Shown: one piece after another, positions 1 through 14,600 of the stretch
Numbering within the stretch: the first letter of the stretch is position 1
Layout: every line of letters starts with the position of its first letter
The notes under the pieces: generated by a model
Database searches by the model: none
Seen by the model: the letters and a program-made list of their open reading frames with translations, nothing else
Told to the model about the DNA's origin: nothing
Program-made: the position numbers and the translations under genes
Origin: Archivesica marissinica
Lineage: Eukaryota > Mollusca > Bivalvia > Venerida > Vesicomyidae
NCBI GenBank assembly: GCA_014843695.1
Contig: JABXNX010000028.1
Location: forward strand, 248,001 to 312,000
Direction: 5' to 3'
DNA length: 64,000 nucleotides

Positions 1-3000
1 ATATACATGTACAGTGTTCCATAACCATAGATATACATGTACAGTGTTCCATATATATACATGTACAGTGTTCCATAACCATATATATACATGTACAGTG
101 TTCCATAACCATAGATATACATGTACAGTGTTCCATATATATACATGTACAGTGTTCCATAACCATAATATACATGTACAGTGTTCCATATCATAGATAT
201 ACATGTACAGTGTTCCATAACCATATATATACATGTACAGTGTTCTTCAGTGTTACCATAGTATACATGTACAGTGTTCCATAACCATATATATACATGT
301 ACAGTGTTCCATAACCATATATATACATGTACAGTGTTCCATACATGACCATAGATATACATGTACAGTGTTCCATAACCATAGATATACATGTACAGTG
401 TTCCATAACCATAGATATACATGTACAGTGTTCCATAATATATACATGTACAGTGTTCCATAACCATATATATACATGTACAGTGTTCCATACCATAGAT
501 ATACATGTACAGTGTTCCATAGCCATATATATACATGTACAGTGTTCCATACCATATATATACATGTACAGTGTTCCATAACCATATATATACATGTACA
601 GTGTTCCATAACCATATATATACATGTACAGTGTTCCATATGACCATAGATATACATGTACAGTGTTCCATAACCATATATATACATGTACAGTGTTCCA
701 TAACCATATATATACATGTACAGTGTTCCATATCCATAGATATACATGTACAGTGTTCCATAACCATAGATATACATTAAGTGTTCCATAACCATAGATA
801 TACATGTACAGTGTTCCATATATATATACATGTACAGTGTTCCATAACCATATATATACATGTACAGTGTTCCATATCATAGATATACATGTACAGTGTT
901 CCATAGCCATATATATACATGTACAGTGTTCCATAACCATAGATATACATGTACAGTGTTCCATATCATATATATACATGTACAGTGTTCTACCATATAT
1001 ATACAGTACAGTGTTCCATTGTCAGTGTTATTATAATGTACAGTGTTCATACATAATATCATGTACAGTGTTCCATAACCATAGATATACATGTCAGGTT
1101 CATACATATATACATGTCAGGTTCATATATACATGTACAGTGTTCCATAACCATAGATATACATGTACAGTGTTCCATAACCATATATATACATGTACAG
1201 TGTTCCATAACATAGATATACATGTACAGTGTTCCATAACCATAGATATACATGTACAGTGTTCCATAACATAGATATACATGTACAGTGTTCCATAACC
1301 ATAGATATACATGTACAGTGTTCCATAACCATAGATATACATGTACAGTGTTCCATATATATATACATGTACAGTGTTCCATAACCATATATATACATGT
1401 ACAGTGTTCCATATCATAGATATACATGTACAGTGTTCCATAACCATAGATATACATGTACAGTGTTCCATAACCATATATATACATGTACAGTGTTCCA
1501 TAACCATATATATACATGTACAGTGTTCCATAACCATATATATACATGTACAGTGTTCCATAACCATAGATATACATGTACAGTGTTCCATAACCATATA
1601 TATACATGTACAGTGTTCCATAACCATATATATACATGTACAGTGTTCCATAACCATATATATACATGTACAGTGTTCCATAACCATATATATACATGTA
1701 CAGCATTCCATAACCATATATATACATGTACAGTGTTCCATAACCATAGATATACATGTACAGTGTTCCGTAACCATAGATATACATGTACAGTGTTCCG
1801 AAACCATAGATATACATGTACAGTGTTCCATAAACATATATATACATGTACAGCATTCCATAACCATATATATACATGTACAGTGTTCCATAACCATAGA
1901 TATACATGTACAGTGTTCCGAAACCATAGATATACATGTACAGTGTTCCATAACCATAGATATACATGTGCAGTGTTCCATAACCATAGATATACATGTG
2001 CAGTGTTCCATAACCATAGATATACATGTACAGTGTTCCATAACCATAGATATACATGTACAGCATTCCATAACCATATATATACATGTACAGTGTTCCA
2101 TAACCATATATATACATGTACAGTGTTCCGTAACCATAGATATACATGTGCAGTGTTCCATGACCATATATATACATGTACAGCATTCCATAACCATATA
2201 TATACATGTACAGTGTTCCATAACCATAGATATACATGTACAGTGTTCCGTAACCATAGATATACATGTGCAGTGTTCCGAAACCATAGATATACATGTA
2301 CAGTGTTCCGTAACCATAGATATACATGTGCAGTGTTCCATAACCATAGATATACATGTGCAGTGTTCCATAACCATAGATATACATGTACAGTGTTCCA
2401 TAACCATAGATATACATGTACAGTGTTCCGTAACGATATATATACATGTACAGTGTTCCATAAGCATAGATATACATGTACAGTGTTCCATAGCCATAGA
2501 TATACATGTACAGTGTTCCATAGATATACATGTACAGTGTTCCATAGATATACATGTACAGTGTTCCATAGATATACATGTGCAGTGTTCCATAGCCATA
2601 GATATACATGTACAGTGTTCCATAGATATACATGTACAGTGTTCCATAACCATATATATACATGTACAGTGTTCCATAACCATAGATATACATGTACAGT
2701 GTTCCATAACCATAGATATACATGTACAGTGTTCCATAACCATAGATATACATGTACAGTGTTCCATAACCATAGATATACATGTACAGTGTTCCATAAC
2801 CATATATATACATGTACAGTGTTCCTAACCATATATAATGTACAGTGTTCCATAACCATAGATATACATGTACAGTGTTCATAACCATATATATACATGT
2901 ACAGTGTTCCATAACCATAGATATACATGTACAGTGTTCCATAACCATATATACATGTACAGTGTTCCATAACCATATATATACATGTACAGTGTTCCAT

Positions 3001-6000
3001 AACCATAGATATACATGTACAGTGTTCCATAACCATATATATACATGTACAGTGTTCCATAACCATAGATATACATGTACAGTGTTCCATAGATATACAT
3101 GTACAGTGTTCCATAACCATAGATATACATGTACAGTGTTCCATAGATATACATGTACAGTGTTCCATAACCATATATATACATGTACAGTGTTCCATAA
3201 CCATAGATATACATGTACAGTGTTCCATAACCATAGATATACATGTACAGTGTTCCATAACCATAGATATACATGTACAGTGTTCCATAACCATAGATAT
3301 ACATGTACAGTGTTCCATAACCATAGATATACATGTACAGTGTTCCATAACCATATATATACATGTACAGTGTTCCATAACCATAGATATACATGTACAG
3401 TGTTCCATAACCATATATATACATGTACAGTGTTCCATAACCATATATATACATGTACAGTGTTCCATATACTAGATATACATGTAAGCATAGATATACA
3501 TGTACAGTGTTCCATAACCATATATATACATGTACAGTGTTCCATAGCCATAGATATACATGTACAGTGTTCCATATCATATATATACATGTACAGTGTT
3601 ACATAGCCATATATATACATGTACAGTGTTCCATAACCATATATATACATGTACAGTGTTCCATATCCATATATATACATGTACAGTGTTCCATGACCAT
3701 AGATATACATGTGCAGTGTTCCATAACCATAGATATACATGTACAGTGTTCCATAACGATAGATATACATGTGCAGTGTTCCGTAACCATAGATATACAT
3801 GTACAGTGTTCCGTAACCATAGATATACATATGCAGTGTTCCATAACCACCATAGATATACATGTACAGTGTTCCATAAATATACATGTACAGTGTTCCA
3901 TAACCATAGATATACATGTACAGTGTTCCATGACCATATATATACATGTACAGTGTTCCATAACCATATATATACATGTACAGTGTTCCATGACCATAGA
4001 TATACATGTACAGTGTTCCATATCATAGATATACATGTACAGTGTTCCATGACCATAGATATACATGTACAGTGTTCCATAACCATAGATATACATGTAC
4101 AGTGTTCCATAACCATAGATATACATGTACAGTGTTCCATATATATACATGTACAGTGTTCCATAAACAGTCCATAGATATACATGTACAGTGTTCCATA
4201 TATATACATGTACAGTGTTCCATAAACCATCCATAGATATACATGTACAGTGTTCCATAGATATACATGTACAGTGTTCCATAGATATACATGTACAGTG
4301 TTCCATATATATACATGTACAGTGTTCCATGATATACATGTACAGTGTTCCATAGATATACATGTACAGTGTTCCATAATATATTACAGTGTTCCATAGA
4401 TATACATGTACAGTGTTCCATATATATACATGTACAGTGTTCCATAACCATAGATATAATATCATTACAGTGTTCCATATCATAGATATACATGTACAGT
4501 GTTCCATGACCATAGATATACATGTACAGTGTTCCATAACCATAGATATACATGTACAGTGTTCCATAACCATAGATATACATGTACAGTGTTCCATAAC
4601 CATATATATACATGTACAGTGTTCCATAACCATAGATATACATGTACAGTGTTCATACCATAGATATACATGTACAGTTTCCATAACCATATATATACAT
4701 GTACAGTGTTCCATAACCATAGATATACATGTACAGTGTTCCATAACCATAGATATACATGTACAGTGTTCCATAACCATAGATATACATGTACAGTGTT
4801 CCATAACCATAGATATACATGTACAGTGTTCCATAACCATAGATATACATGTACAGTGTTCCATAACCATAGATATACATGTACAGTGTTCCATAACCAT
4901 AGATATACATGTACAGTGTTCCATAACCATAGATATACATGTACAGTGTTCCATAACCATAGATATACATGTACAGTGTTCCATAACCATAGATATACAT
5001 GTACAGTGTTCCATAACCATAGATATACATGTACAGTGTTCCATAACCATAGATATACATGTACAGTGTTCCATAACCATAGATATACATGTACAGTGTT
5101 CCATAACCATAGATATACATGTACAGTGTTCCATAACCATAGATATACATGTACAGTGTTCCATGACCATAGATATACATGTACAGTGTTCCATAACCAT
5201 AGATATACATGTACAGTGTTCCATAACCATATATATACATGTACAGTGTTCCATAACCATAGATATACATGTACAGTGTTCCATAACCATAGATATACAT
5301 GTACAGTGTTCCATAACCATATATATACATGTACAGTGTTCCATAACCATAGATATACATGTACAGTGTTCCATGACCATATATATACATGTACAGTGTT
5401 CCATAACCATATATATACATGTACAGTGTTCCATGACCATAGATATACATGTACAGTGTTCCATATCATAGATATACATGTACAGTGTTCCATGACCATA
5501 TATATACATGTACAGTGTTCCATAACCATAGATATACATGTACAGTGTTCCATAACCATAGATATACATGTACAGTGTTTCATAACCATATATATATACA
5601 TGTACAGCATTCCATAACCATATATATATACATGTACAGTGTTCCATAATCATAGATATACATGTACAGTGTTCCATAGCCATATATATACATGTACAGT
5701 GTTCCATAACCATAGATATACATGTACAGTGTTCCATAACCATATATATACATGTACAGTGTTCCATAACCATATATATACATGTACAGTGTTCCATATG
5801 TACAGTGTTCCATGACCATAGATATACATGTACAGTGTTCCATAACCATATATATACATGTACAGTGTTCCATAACCATATATATACATGTACAGTGTTC
5901 CATATACCATAGATATACATGTACAGTGTTCCATAACCATAGATATACATGTACAGTGTTCCATAACCATAGATATACATGTACAGTGTTCCATAATATA

Positions 6001-9000
6001 TACATGTACAGTGTTCCATAACCATATATATACATGTACAGTGTTCCAATCATAGATATACATGTACAGTGTTCCATAGCCATATATACATGTACAGTGT
6101 TCCATAACCATAGATATACATGTACAGTGTTCCATAACCATATATATACATGTACAGTGTTCCATAACCATATATATACATGTACAGTGTTCCATATACA
6201 CATAGATATACATGTACAGTGTTCCATAACCATATATATACATGTACAGTGTTCCATAACCATATATATACATGTACAGTGTTCCATATGTACAGTGTTC
6301 CATGACCATAGATATACATGTACAGTGTTCCATAACCATAGATATACATATACAGTGTTCCATAACCATAGATATACATGTACAGTGTTCCATATATATA
6401 TACATGTACAGTGTTCCATAACCATATATATACATGTACAGTGTTCCATATCATAGATATACATGTACAGTGTTACATAGCCATATATATACATGTACAG
6501 TGTTCCATAGCCATAGATATACATGTACAGTGTTCCATATCATATATATACATGTACAGTGTTACATAGCCATATATATACATGTACAGTGTTCCATAAC
6601 CATATATATACATGTACAGTGTTCCATATCCATATATATACATGTACAGTGTTCCATGACCATAGATATACATGTGCAGTGTTCCATAACCATAGATATA
6701 CATGTACAGTGTTCCATAACCATATATATATACATGTACAGTGTTCCATAACCATAGATATACATGTACAGTGTTCCATAACCATAGATATACATGTACA
6801 GTGTTCCATAACCATATATATACATGTACAGTGTTCCATAACCATATATATACATGTACAGTGTTCCATATTACCATAGATATACATGTACAGTGTTCCA
6901 TAACCATATATATACATGTACAGTGTTCCATACCATAGATATACATGTACAGTGTTCCATACCATATATATACATGTACAGTGTTCCATAACCATATATA
7001 TATACATGTACAGTGTTCCATAACCATATATATACATGTACAGTGTTCCATATCATAGATATACATGTACAGTGTTCCATAACCATATATATACATGTAC
7101 AGTGTTCCATAACCATATATATATACATGTACAGTGTTCCATATCATAGATATACATGTACAGTGTTACATAGCCATATATATACATGTACAGTGTTCCA
7201 TAACCATAGATATACATGTACAGTGTTCCATAACCATAGATATACATGTACAGTGTTCCATAGATATACATGTACAGTGTTCCATAACCATAGATATACA
7301 TGTACAGTGTTCCATGACCATATATATACATGTACAGTGTTCCATAACCATATATATACATGTACAGTGTTCCATGACCATAGATATACATGTACAGTGT
7401 TCCATATCATAGATATACATGTACAGTGTTCCATACCATAGATATACATGTACAGTGTTCCATAACCATAGATATACATGTACAGTGTTCCATGACCATA
7501 GATATACATGTACAGTGTTCCATATATATACATGTACAGTGTTCCATAACCATATATATACATGTACAGTGTTCCATATCATAGATATACATGTACAGTG
7601 TTCCATAACCATATATATATACATGTACAGTGTTCCATAACCATAGATATACATGTACAGTGTTCCATAGATATACATGTACAGTGTTCCATAACCATAG
7701 ATATACATGTACAGTGTTCCATAACCATATATATACATGTACAGTGTTCCATAACCATATATATACATGTACAGTGTTCCATAACCATAGATATACATGT
7801 ACAGTGTTCCATATCATAATATACATGTACAGTGTTCCATACCATAGATATACATGTACAGTGTTCCATAACCATAGATATACATGTACAGTGTTCCATA
7901 ACCATAGATATACATGTACAGTGTTCCATATCATAGATATACATGTACAGTGTTCCATAACCATAGATATACATGTACAGTGTTCCATAACCATAGATAT
8001 ACATGTACAGTGTTCCATAACCATAGATATACATGTACAGTGTTCCATAACCATAATATACATGTACAGTGTTCCATAACCATAGATATACATGTACAGT
8101 GTTCCATGACCATAGATATACATGTACAGTGTTCCATAACCATATATATACATGTACAGTGTTCCATGACCATAGATATACATGTACAGTGTTCCATATC
8201 ATAGATATACATGTACAGTGTTCCATGACCATAGATATACATGTACAGTGTTCCATAACCATAGATATACATGTACAGTGTTCCATAACCATAGATATAC
8301 ATGTACAGTGTTTCATAACCATATATATACATGTACAGTGTTCCATAACCATAGATATACATGTACAGTGTTCCATAACCATAGATATACATGTACAGTG
8401 TTCCATATATATACATGTACAGTGTTCCATAATCATAGATATACATGTACAGTGTTCCATATATATACATGTACAGTGTTCCATAACCATATATATACAT
8501 GTACAGTGTTCCATAACCATAGATATACATGTACAGTGTTCCATATATATACATGTACAGTGTTCCATAACCATATATATACATGTACAGTGTTCCATAT
8601 CATTGATATACATGTACAGTGTTCCATAACCATATATATATACATGCACAGTGTTCCATAACCATATATATATACATGTACAGTGTTCCATAACCATATA
8701 TATATACATGTACAGTGTTCCATATCATAGATATACATGTACAGTGTTACTTAGCCATATATATACATGTACAGTGTTCTAAAACCATATATATACATGT
8801 ACAGTGTTCCATAACCATAGATATACATGTGCAGTGTTCCATAACCATATATATATACATGTACAGTGTTCCATATCATAGATATACATGTACAGTGTTA
8901 CATAGCCATATATATACATGTACAGTGTTCTAAAACCATATATATACATGTACAGTGTTCCATAACCATATATATACATGTACAGTGTTCCATAACCATA

Positions 9001-11226
9001 TATATACATGTACAGTGTTCCGTAACCATAGATATACATGTGCAGTGTTCCATAACCATAGATATACATGTACAGTGTTCCGTAACCATAGATATACATG
9101 TGCAGTGTTCCATAACCATAGATATACATGTGCAGTGTTCCATAACCATAGATATACATGTACAGTGTTCCATAACCATAGATATACATGTACAGTGTTC
9201 CGTAACGATAGATATACATGTACAGTGTTCCATAACCATAGATATACATGTACAGTGTTCCATAGATATACATGTACAGTGTTCCATAACCATAGATATA
9301 CATGTACAGTGTTCCATAACCATAGATATACATGTACAGTGTTCCATAACCATAGATATACATGTACAGTGTTCCATGACCATAGATATACATGTACAGT
9401 GTTCCATATGTACAGTGTTCCATGACCATAGATATACATGTACAGTGTTCCATAACCATATATATACATGTACAGTGTTCCATAACCATAGATATACATG
9501 TACAGTGTTCCATATCATAGATATACATGTACAGTGTTCCATAACCATAGATATACATGTACAGTGTTCCATAACCATAGATATACATGTACAGTGTTCC
9601 ATAACCATAGATATACATGTACAGTGTTCCATAACCATAGATATACATGTACAGTGTTCCATAACCATAGATATACATGTACAGTGTTCCATAACCATAT
9701 ATATACATGTACAGTGTTCCATAGCCATATATACATGTACAGTGTTCCATAATCATAGATATACATGTACAGTGTTCCATAGCCATATATATACATGTAC
9801 AGTGTTCCATAACCATATATATACATGTACAGTGTTCCATATGTACAGTGTTCCATGACCATAGATATACATGTACAGTGTTCCATAACCATATATATAC
9901 ATGTACAGTGTTCCATAACCATATATATACATGTACAGTGTTCCATATGTACAGTGTTCCATGACCATAGATATACATGTACAGTGTTCCATAACCATAG
10001 ATATACATGTACAGTGTTCCATATATATATACATGTACAGTGTTTCATAACCATAGATATACATGTACAGTGTTCCATATATATATACATGTACAGTGTT
10101 CCATAACCATAGATATACATGTACAGTGTTCCATAACCATAGATATACATGTACAGTGTTCCATATATATATACATGTACAGTGTTTCATAACCATATAT
10201 ATACATGTACAGTGTTTCATAACCATATATATACATGTACAGTGTTACATAGCCATATATATACATGTACAGTGTTCCATATCCATATATATACATGTAC
10301 AGTGTTCCATAACCACCATAGATATACATGTACAGTGTTCCATAACCATAGATATACATTTACATTGTTCCATAACCATATATATACATGTATAGTGTTC
10401 CATGACCATAGATATACATGTGCAGTGTTCCATAACCATAGATATACATGTACAGTGTTCCATAACCATAGATATACATGTACAGTGTTCCGTAACCATA
10501 GATATACATGTGCAGTGTTCCGTAACCATAGATATACATGTACAGTGTTCCGTAACCATATATATACATGTGCAGTGTTCCATAACCACCATAGATATAC
10601 ATGTACAGTGTTCCATAACCATAGATATACATGTACAGTGTTCCATAACCATAGATATACATGTACAGTTTTCCATAGATATACATGTACAGTGTTCCAT
10701 AACCATAGATATACATGTACAGTGTTCCATAGATATACATGTACAGTGTTCCATAACCATAGATATACATGTACAGTGTTCCATAGATATACATGTGCAA
10801 TGTTCCATAGATATACATGTACAGTGTTCCATAACCATAGATATACATGTACAGTGTTCCATTGATATACATGTGCAATGTTCCATATATATACATGTAC
10901 AGTACAGTGTTCCATAGATATACATGTACAATGTTCCATATATATACATGTACAGTGTTCCATATATATACATGTACAGTGTTCCATAGATATACATGTA
11001 CAGTGTTCCATAGATATACATGTACAGTGTTCCATATATATATACATGTGCAGTGTTCCATAGATATACATGTACAGTTTTCCATAGATATACATGTGCA
11101 GTGTTCCATAGATATACATGTACAGTTTTCCATAGATATACATGTACAATTTTCCATAGATATACATGTACAGTGTTCCATAGATATACATGTACAGTTT
11201 TCCATATCTATATATATACATGTACT
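1..11226. repeat. 30-bp minisatellite array (array 1), cut by window start
   Basis: A head-to-tail array of a 30-bp unit with core ATATACATGTACAGTGTTCC followed by ATAACCATAG. In 4681-5440 successive units are almost identical in exact 30-bp register. A common short form of 24 bp lacks the AACCAT hexamer (for example 2517-2640, 4255-4370 and most of 10670-11200). Roughly 370-390 units are present. Point variants such as TGTGCAG, CAGCATTCC and TTCCGTAACC cluster (1690-2440, 3700-3850, 9010-9210, 10400-10600), which suggests local homogenisation. Because 30 is a multiple of three and the unit lacks stops in several frames, long open frames appear on both strands; these are by-products of the repeat. 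The right boundary with unique DNA is near 11226. The left end lies outside the window. Confidence 0.97.
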
Positions 11227-11272
11227 GTAAATTGAAACGGCGAGAGAATGTGTATATTGGATCCAGTTCAAC

Positions 11273-11386
11273 ATGATGGTCAACGCGATATCAAAAAGAC
11301 TTGAAACGATAACAAAGATCAACAAAAATATTTTAGAAGCAACCGAAGAGGTAGAAGAAGAAATGACGAGTACAGAAGAAATTTAA
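11273..11386 (+). CDS. Small ORF, possible upstream coding exon or 5' UTR of the BCL-2 family gene
   Basis: The first unique sequence after array 1 holds two adjacent ATGs (11273, 11276) and an open frame to TAA at 11384-11386. It encodes 37 residues rich in Lys and Glu with helix-like spacing of Ile and Leu (for example RLETITKINKNILEATEEV). A weak donor, GAG before GTAGAA at 11350/11351, would end an exon in phase 0. Joining it to an acceptor AG at 11499-11500 would keep the frame into exon A. The same stretch could equally be 5' UTR with an upstream ORF, or chance. I recognise no domain. Only transcript data could decide. Confidence 0.2.
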   Translation: MMVNAISKRLETITKINKNILEATEEVEEEMTSTEEI

Positions 11387-11498
11387 CTTTAACATGAACG
11401 TGAAGTTATTACAAGGAATTCAGTGAAAGCATGAACATATCAATATATTAACCAATTCCCTGAGGTTACATATACATTGATATTCTTATCTTTTTTAG

Positions 11499-11678
11499 AG
11501 GAGAAAAGTGAACATTCTAACATGACAGAGGCAGACAGGGAAGAACTGTATGGTAGGATAGCATCCAGGCTGGCAAACATTGGAGATAACATGATGACTG
11601 AAAAGGAACAGTCTAGAAGTGAATCAACCACTCCAAGATCCAAGCTGACAGATGATCAGAACTCAAGTCCCGAACAAG
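11499..11678 (+). CDS. Exon A: N-terminal exon with BH3-like motif
   Basis: A pyrimidine-rich acceptor (TTATCTTTTTTAG, AG at 11497-11498) precedes the exon, and CGAACAAG/GTAAGT at 11678/11679 ends it in phase 1. An alternative acceptor AG lies at 11499-11500. The frame reads through EKSEHSN into MTEADREELYGR and then IASRLANIGDNM. This matches the spacing of the BIM BH3 helix (hydrophobic, three, Leu, two, Ile, Gly-Asp, one, hydrophobic) and resembles BAK (RQLAIIGDDI). The remainder is a Ser/Thr/Gln/Asp-rich linker. ATG 11522 is a plausible start, but the acceptor shows at least one further upstream exon, coding or not. The 3' end of this exon is tandemly duplicated into the intron. Confidence 0.8.
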
Positions 11679-14600
11679 GTAAGTCAACCCATATAGAAGT
11701 GAAGCACTCGGTACAAGATCCAAGCTGACAGATTATCAGAACTCAAGTCCCGAACACGGTGAGTCAACCCATCTAGAAGTGAAGCATTCGGTACAAGATC
11801 CAAGCTGACAGATGATCAGAACTCCATTTCTGAACAATATAGCTGGCAGATGATGATGTTTTATACGTGTATATAACCCAAATCCAGGGGCCGATTATGG
11901 TTGCATGGGGCCCCTGGTTGTAATTTCATCAAGATATACTAGTGTAAGCAAACAAGAAAATTCTATTGAATACACCTTTCTCACATTACTCCCGCTTGGC
12001 CGAAATTGACCGAAATTACGGCTTTCCCCTATCGCATTGGTTGGTAAGAAGTGATTTCACCTGTCGACGAGTAATGCAGGACTATTAGACTCGGGGAACA
12101 GTGCACTATACGTTATTGCTGCAATCGACAAAACACAAAATATTATTAAAGTCATACATCGTTGGAAAGCTCAGGATATCTTCGTAAATTCGTTAAATTT
12201 TATTCAGTTAATTACAGATTTAAAATACTAATTTGGGGGCCCATAAATATTGGGGGTCCCTTGCTTCAGCCTAGTCAGCCCTTCCCTTAAACCGCCACTG
12301 CCCAAATCATAGATTTCAGCAACAAATCATTTCATTTGTCATCTATATCTAGTTAAAGGTCACAGATTAGTAACTTGTTGTCGCTCACACTTTAGCTGAA
12401 AGCGAGACTAAGCAGTCACCTTTCTGGACGATGCCGCCATGTTTGTAGGGGTTGTTCCCTGCCACCCTAGCAAGTCCCACCCACAAGAGTGAATTTTTGA
12501 ACCTGAATGTTTTCCAAATATAGTCCAATTTTCTAAAATGTTCAAAACCAAATCGATCCAAGCCTAAATCGACAGTAAGGATCCCTCTAGTATTTTTGTG
12601 ACCCCCCCCCCCATAAATTCATAAGTAAACCCACTTTGTTTATTTGCTTTATTTATCAAGAAGCCATGCTTTGCTGTGTTTGAGAAAATATGTAGCTCCC
12701 GCCATTTGCAATATATAGGCTGAGGGTTGAATTGATAGACATGTACAAATTGATTACCTGGTTTTGTTGAAGAAATGTCCGAAACTAATGAATGAAGACG
12801 CTTGTGTTTTTCCAAAAGTAAGCATATGCGCGTGAGCGACATTTCATTTTAGTGGAACATTTTACATTAATATAGCAAGCCATGTCCAGGTGTAAATTTA
12901 CCTATCAATCGTATTTATAATTCTCGCCTCATAGATCATAGTTCACTGTCGCGGTATGATCTTTTGATCACAGCTAATTTGCAAGTAATTTTGGGCACTC
13001 GAATAACCAATAATTTGGGAAGCAGTCTAATCAATTTAGAGTTTGGTGACTTTTACAGTCATATAGTCATAAAATAGCTAAAATAGTATGCAGTTTGGTG
13101 TTGTATGCGATGTCGTTGCAAAAGCTCACAATTATCATTGCACTGTGTTTTGTGCATGTCAGGGCGTTGACACCTTGATGACCAAACGTTAATATTAATC
13201 ATGACACTTGTTATTGCTCGTGTATGGAACTTACAATGTGTAACTAGTCATTATATTAAAGGATTTACATTTTACATGAACATATGGCATTTATGTAACT
13301 TGAACAATATGATGTATCTGATCATTGTGTTGAATATTGATATATATTTGACTACATTGTAGCTGTTACAGGACATATATACATGTATCTAGTCATCACA
13401 TCATTTTAACCAATATTTTGTGTTTTGCTAAACTAATTGATATAGCAGTATTGTTTCTCATTTATAATGTTTGGTTACATGTCTATCTAATCTTTCGTCC
13501 GCCTCCGTGGTCGAGTGATTACGGTCGCTGACTTGTATACCACTGTAACCTATCATCACTGATGGTCACAGGTTCGAGCCCCGTTCAGGCCATATCTCAT
13601 TTATATGAAAAAGTATGATCTGTATGGTTAACATATACTGGGATGTGTTTCAGTTGATTTATGATCTGTGTGGTTAACATATACTTGGATGTGTTTGATT
13701 TATGATCTGTATGGTTAACATATACCTGGATGTGTTTGATTTATGATCTGTATGGTTAACATATACCTGGATGTGTTTGATTCATGATCTATGTGGTTAA
13801 CATATACCTGGATGTGTTTGATTTATGAACTGTGTGGTTAACATATACCTGGATGTGTTTGATTTATGATCTGTGTGGGTAACATATACCTGGATGTGTT
13901 TCAGTTGATTTATGATCTGTGTGGTTAACATATACCTGGATGTGTTTGATTTATGATCTATGTGGTTAACAGATACATGGATGTGTTTCAGTTTATTTAT
14001 GATCTATGTGGTTAACATATACCTGGATGTGTTTGATTTATGATCTGTATGGTTAACATATACCTGAATGTGTGTGATTTATGATCTATGTGGTTAACAT
14101 ATACCTGGATGTGTTTGATTTATGATCTGTGTGGTTAACATATACCTGGATGTGTTTGATTTATGATCTATGTGGTTAACATATACCTGGATGTGTTTGA
14201 TTTATGATCTGTGTGGGTAACATATACCTGGATGTGTTTGATTTATGATCTGTGTGGGTAACATATACCTGGATGTGTTTCAGTTGATTTATGATCTGTG
14301 TGGTTAACATATACCTGGATGTGTTTGATTTATGATCTATGTGGTTAACATATACCTGGATGTGTTTGATTTATGATCTGTGTGGTTAACATATACCTGG
14401 ATGTGTTTGATTTATGATCTATGTGGTTAACATATACCTGGATGTGTTTGATTTATGATCTGTGTGGTTAACATATACCTGAATGTGTTTGATTTATTAT
14501 CTATGTGGGTAACATATACCAGGATGTGTTTGATTTATGATCTGTATGGTTAACATATACCTGGATGTGTTTGATTTATGATCTGTGTGGTTAACATATA

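Noticed and set aside
1059..4007. A 982-codon minus-strand open frame with a Tyr/Gly-rich decapeptide repeat, and many similar frames on both strands of array 1
   Set aside because: The 30-bp unit is divisible by three and lacks stops in several frames, so long frames are automatic on both strands at once. There is no splice context, start context or non-repeat domain.
1..11226. CRISPR-like regularity of short repeats
   Set aside because: There are no unique spacers, since the whole unit repeats. The context is a eukaryotic gene.
1..11226. Steroid-receptor-like half sites (TGTACAGTGTTCC) in every array 1 unit
   Set aside because: The spacing between the halves does not match the three-base spacer of the known response element, and repetition alone is not evidence of function.
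12564..12842. 92-codon minus-strand open frame in intron 1
   Set aside because: No recognisable domain. It overlaps a possible old element and a poly-C tract, and is probably chance.
13499..13592. Functional tRNA gene
   Set aside because: A and B boxes are present, but the acceptor and T stems pair poorly and the length is unusual. A SINE head fits better.
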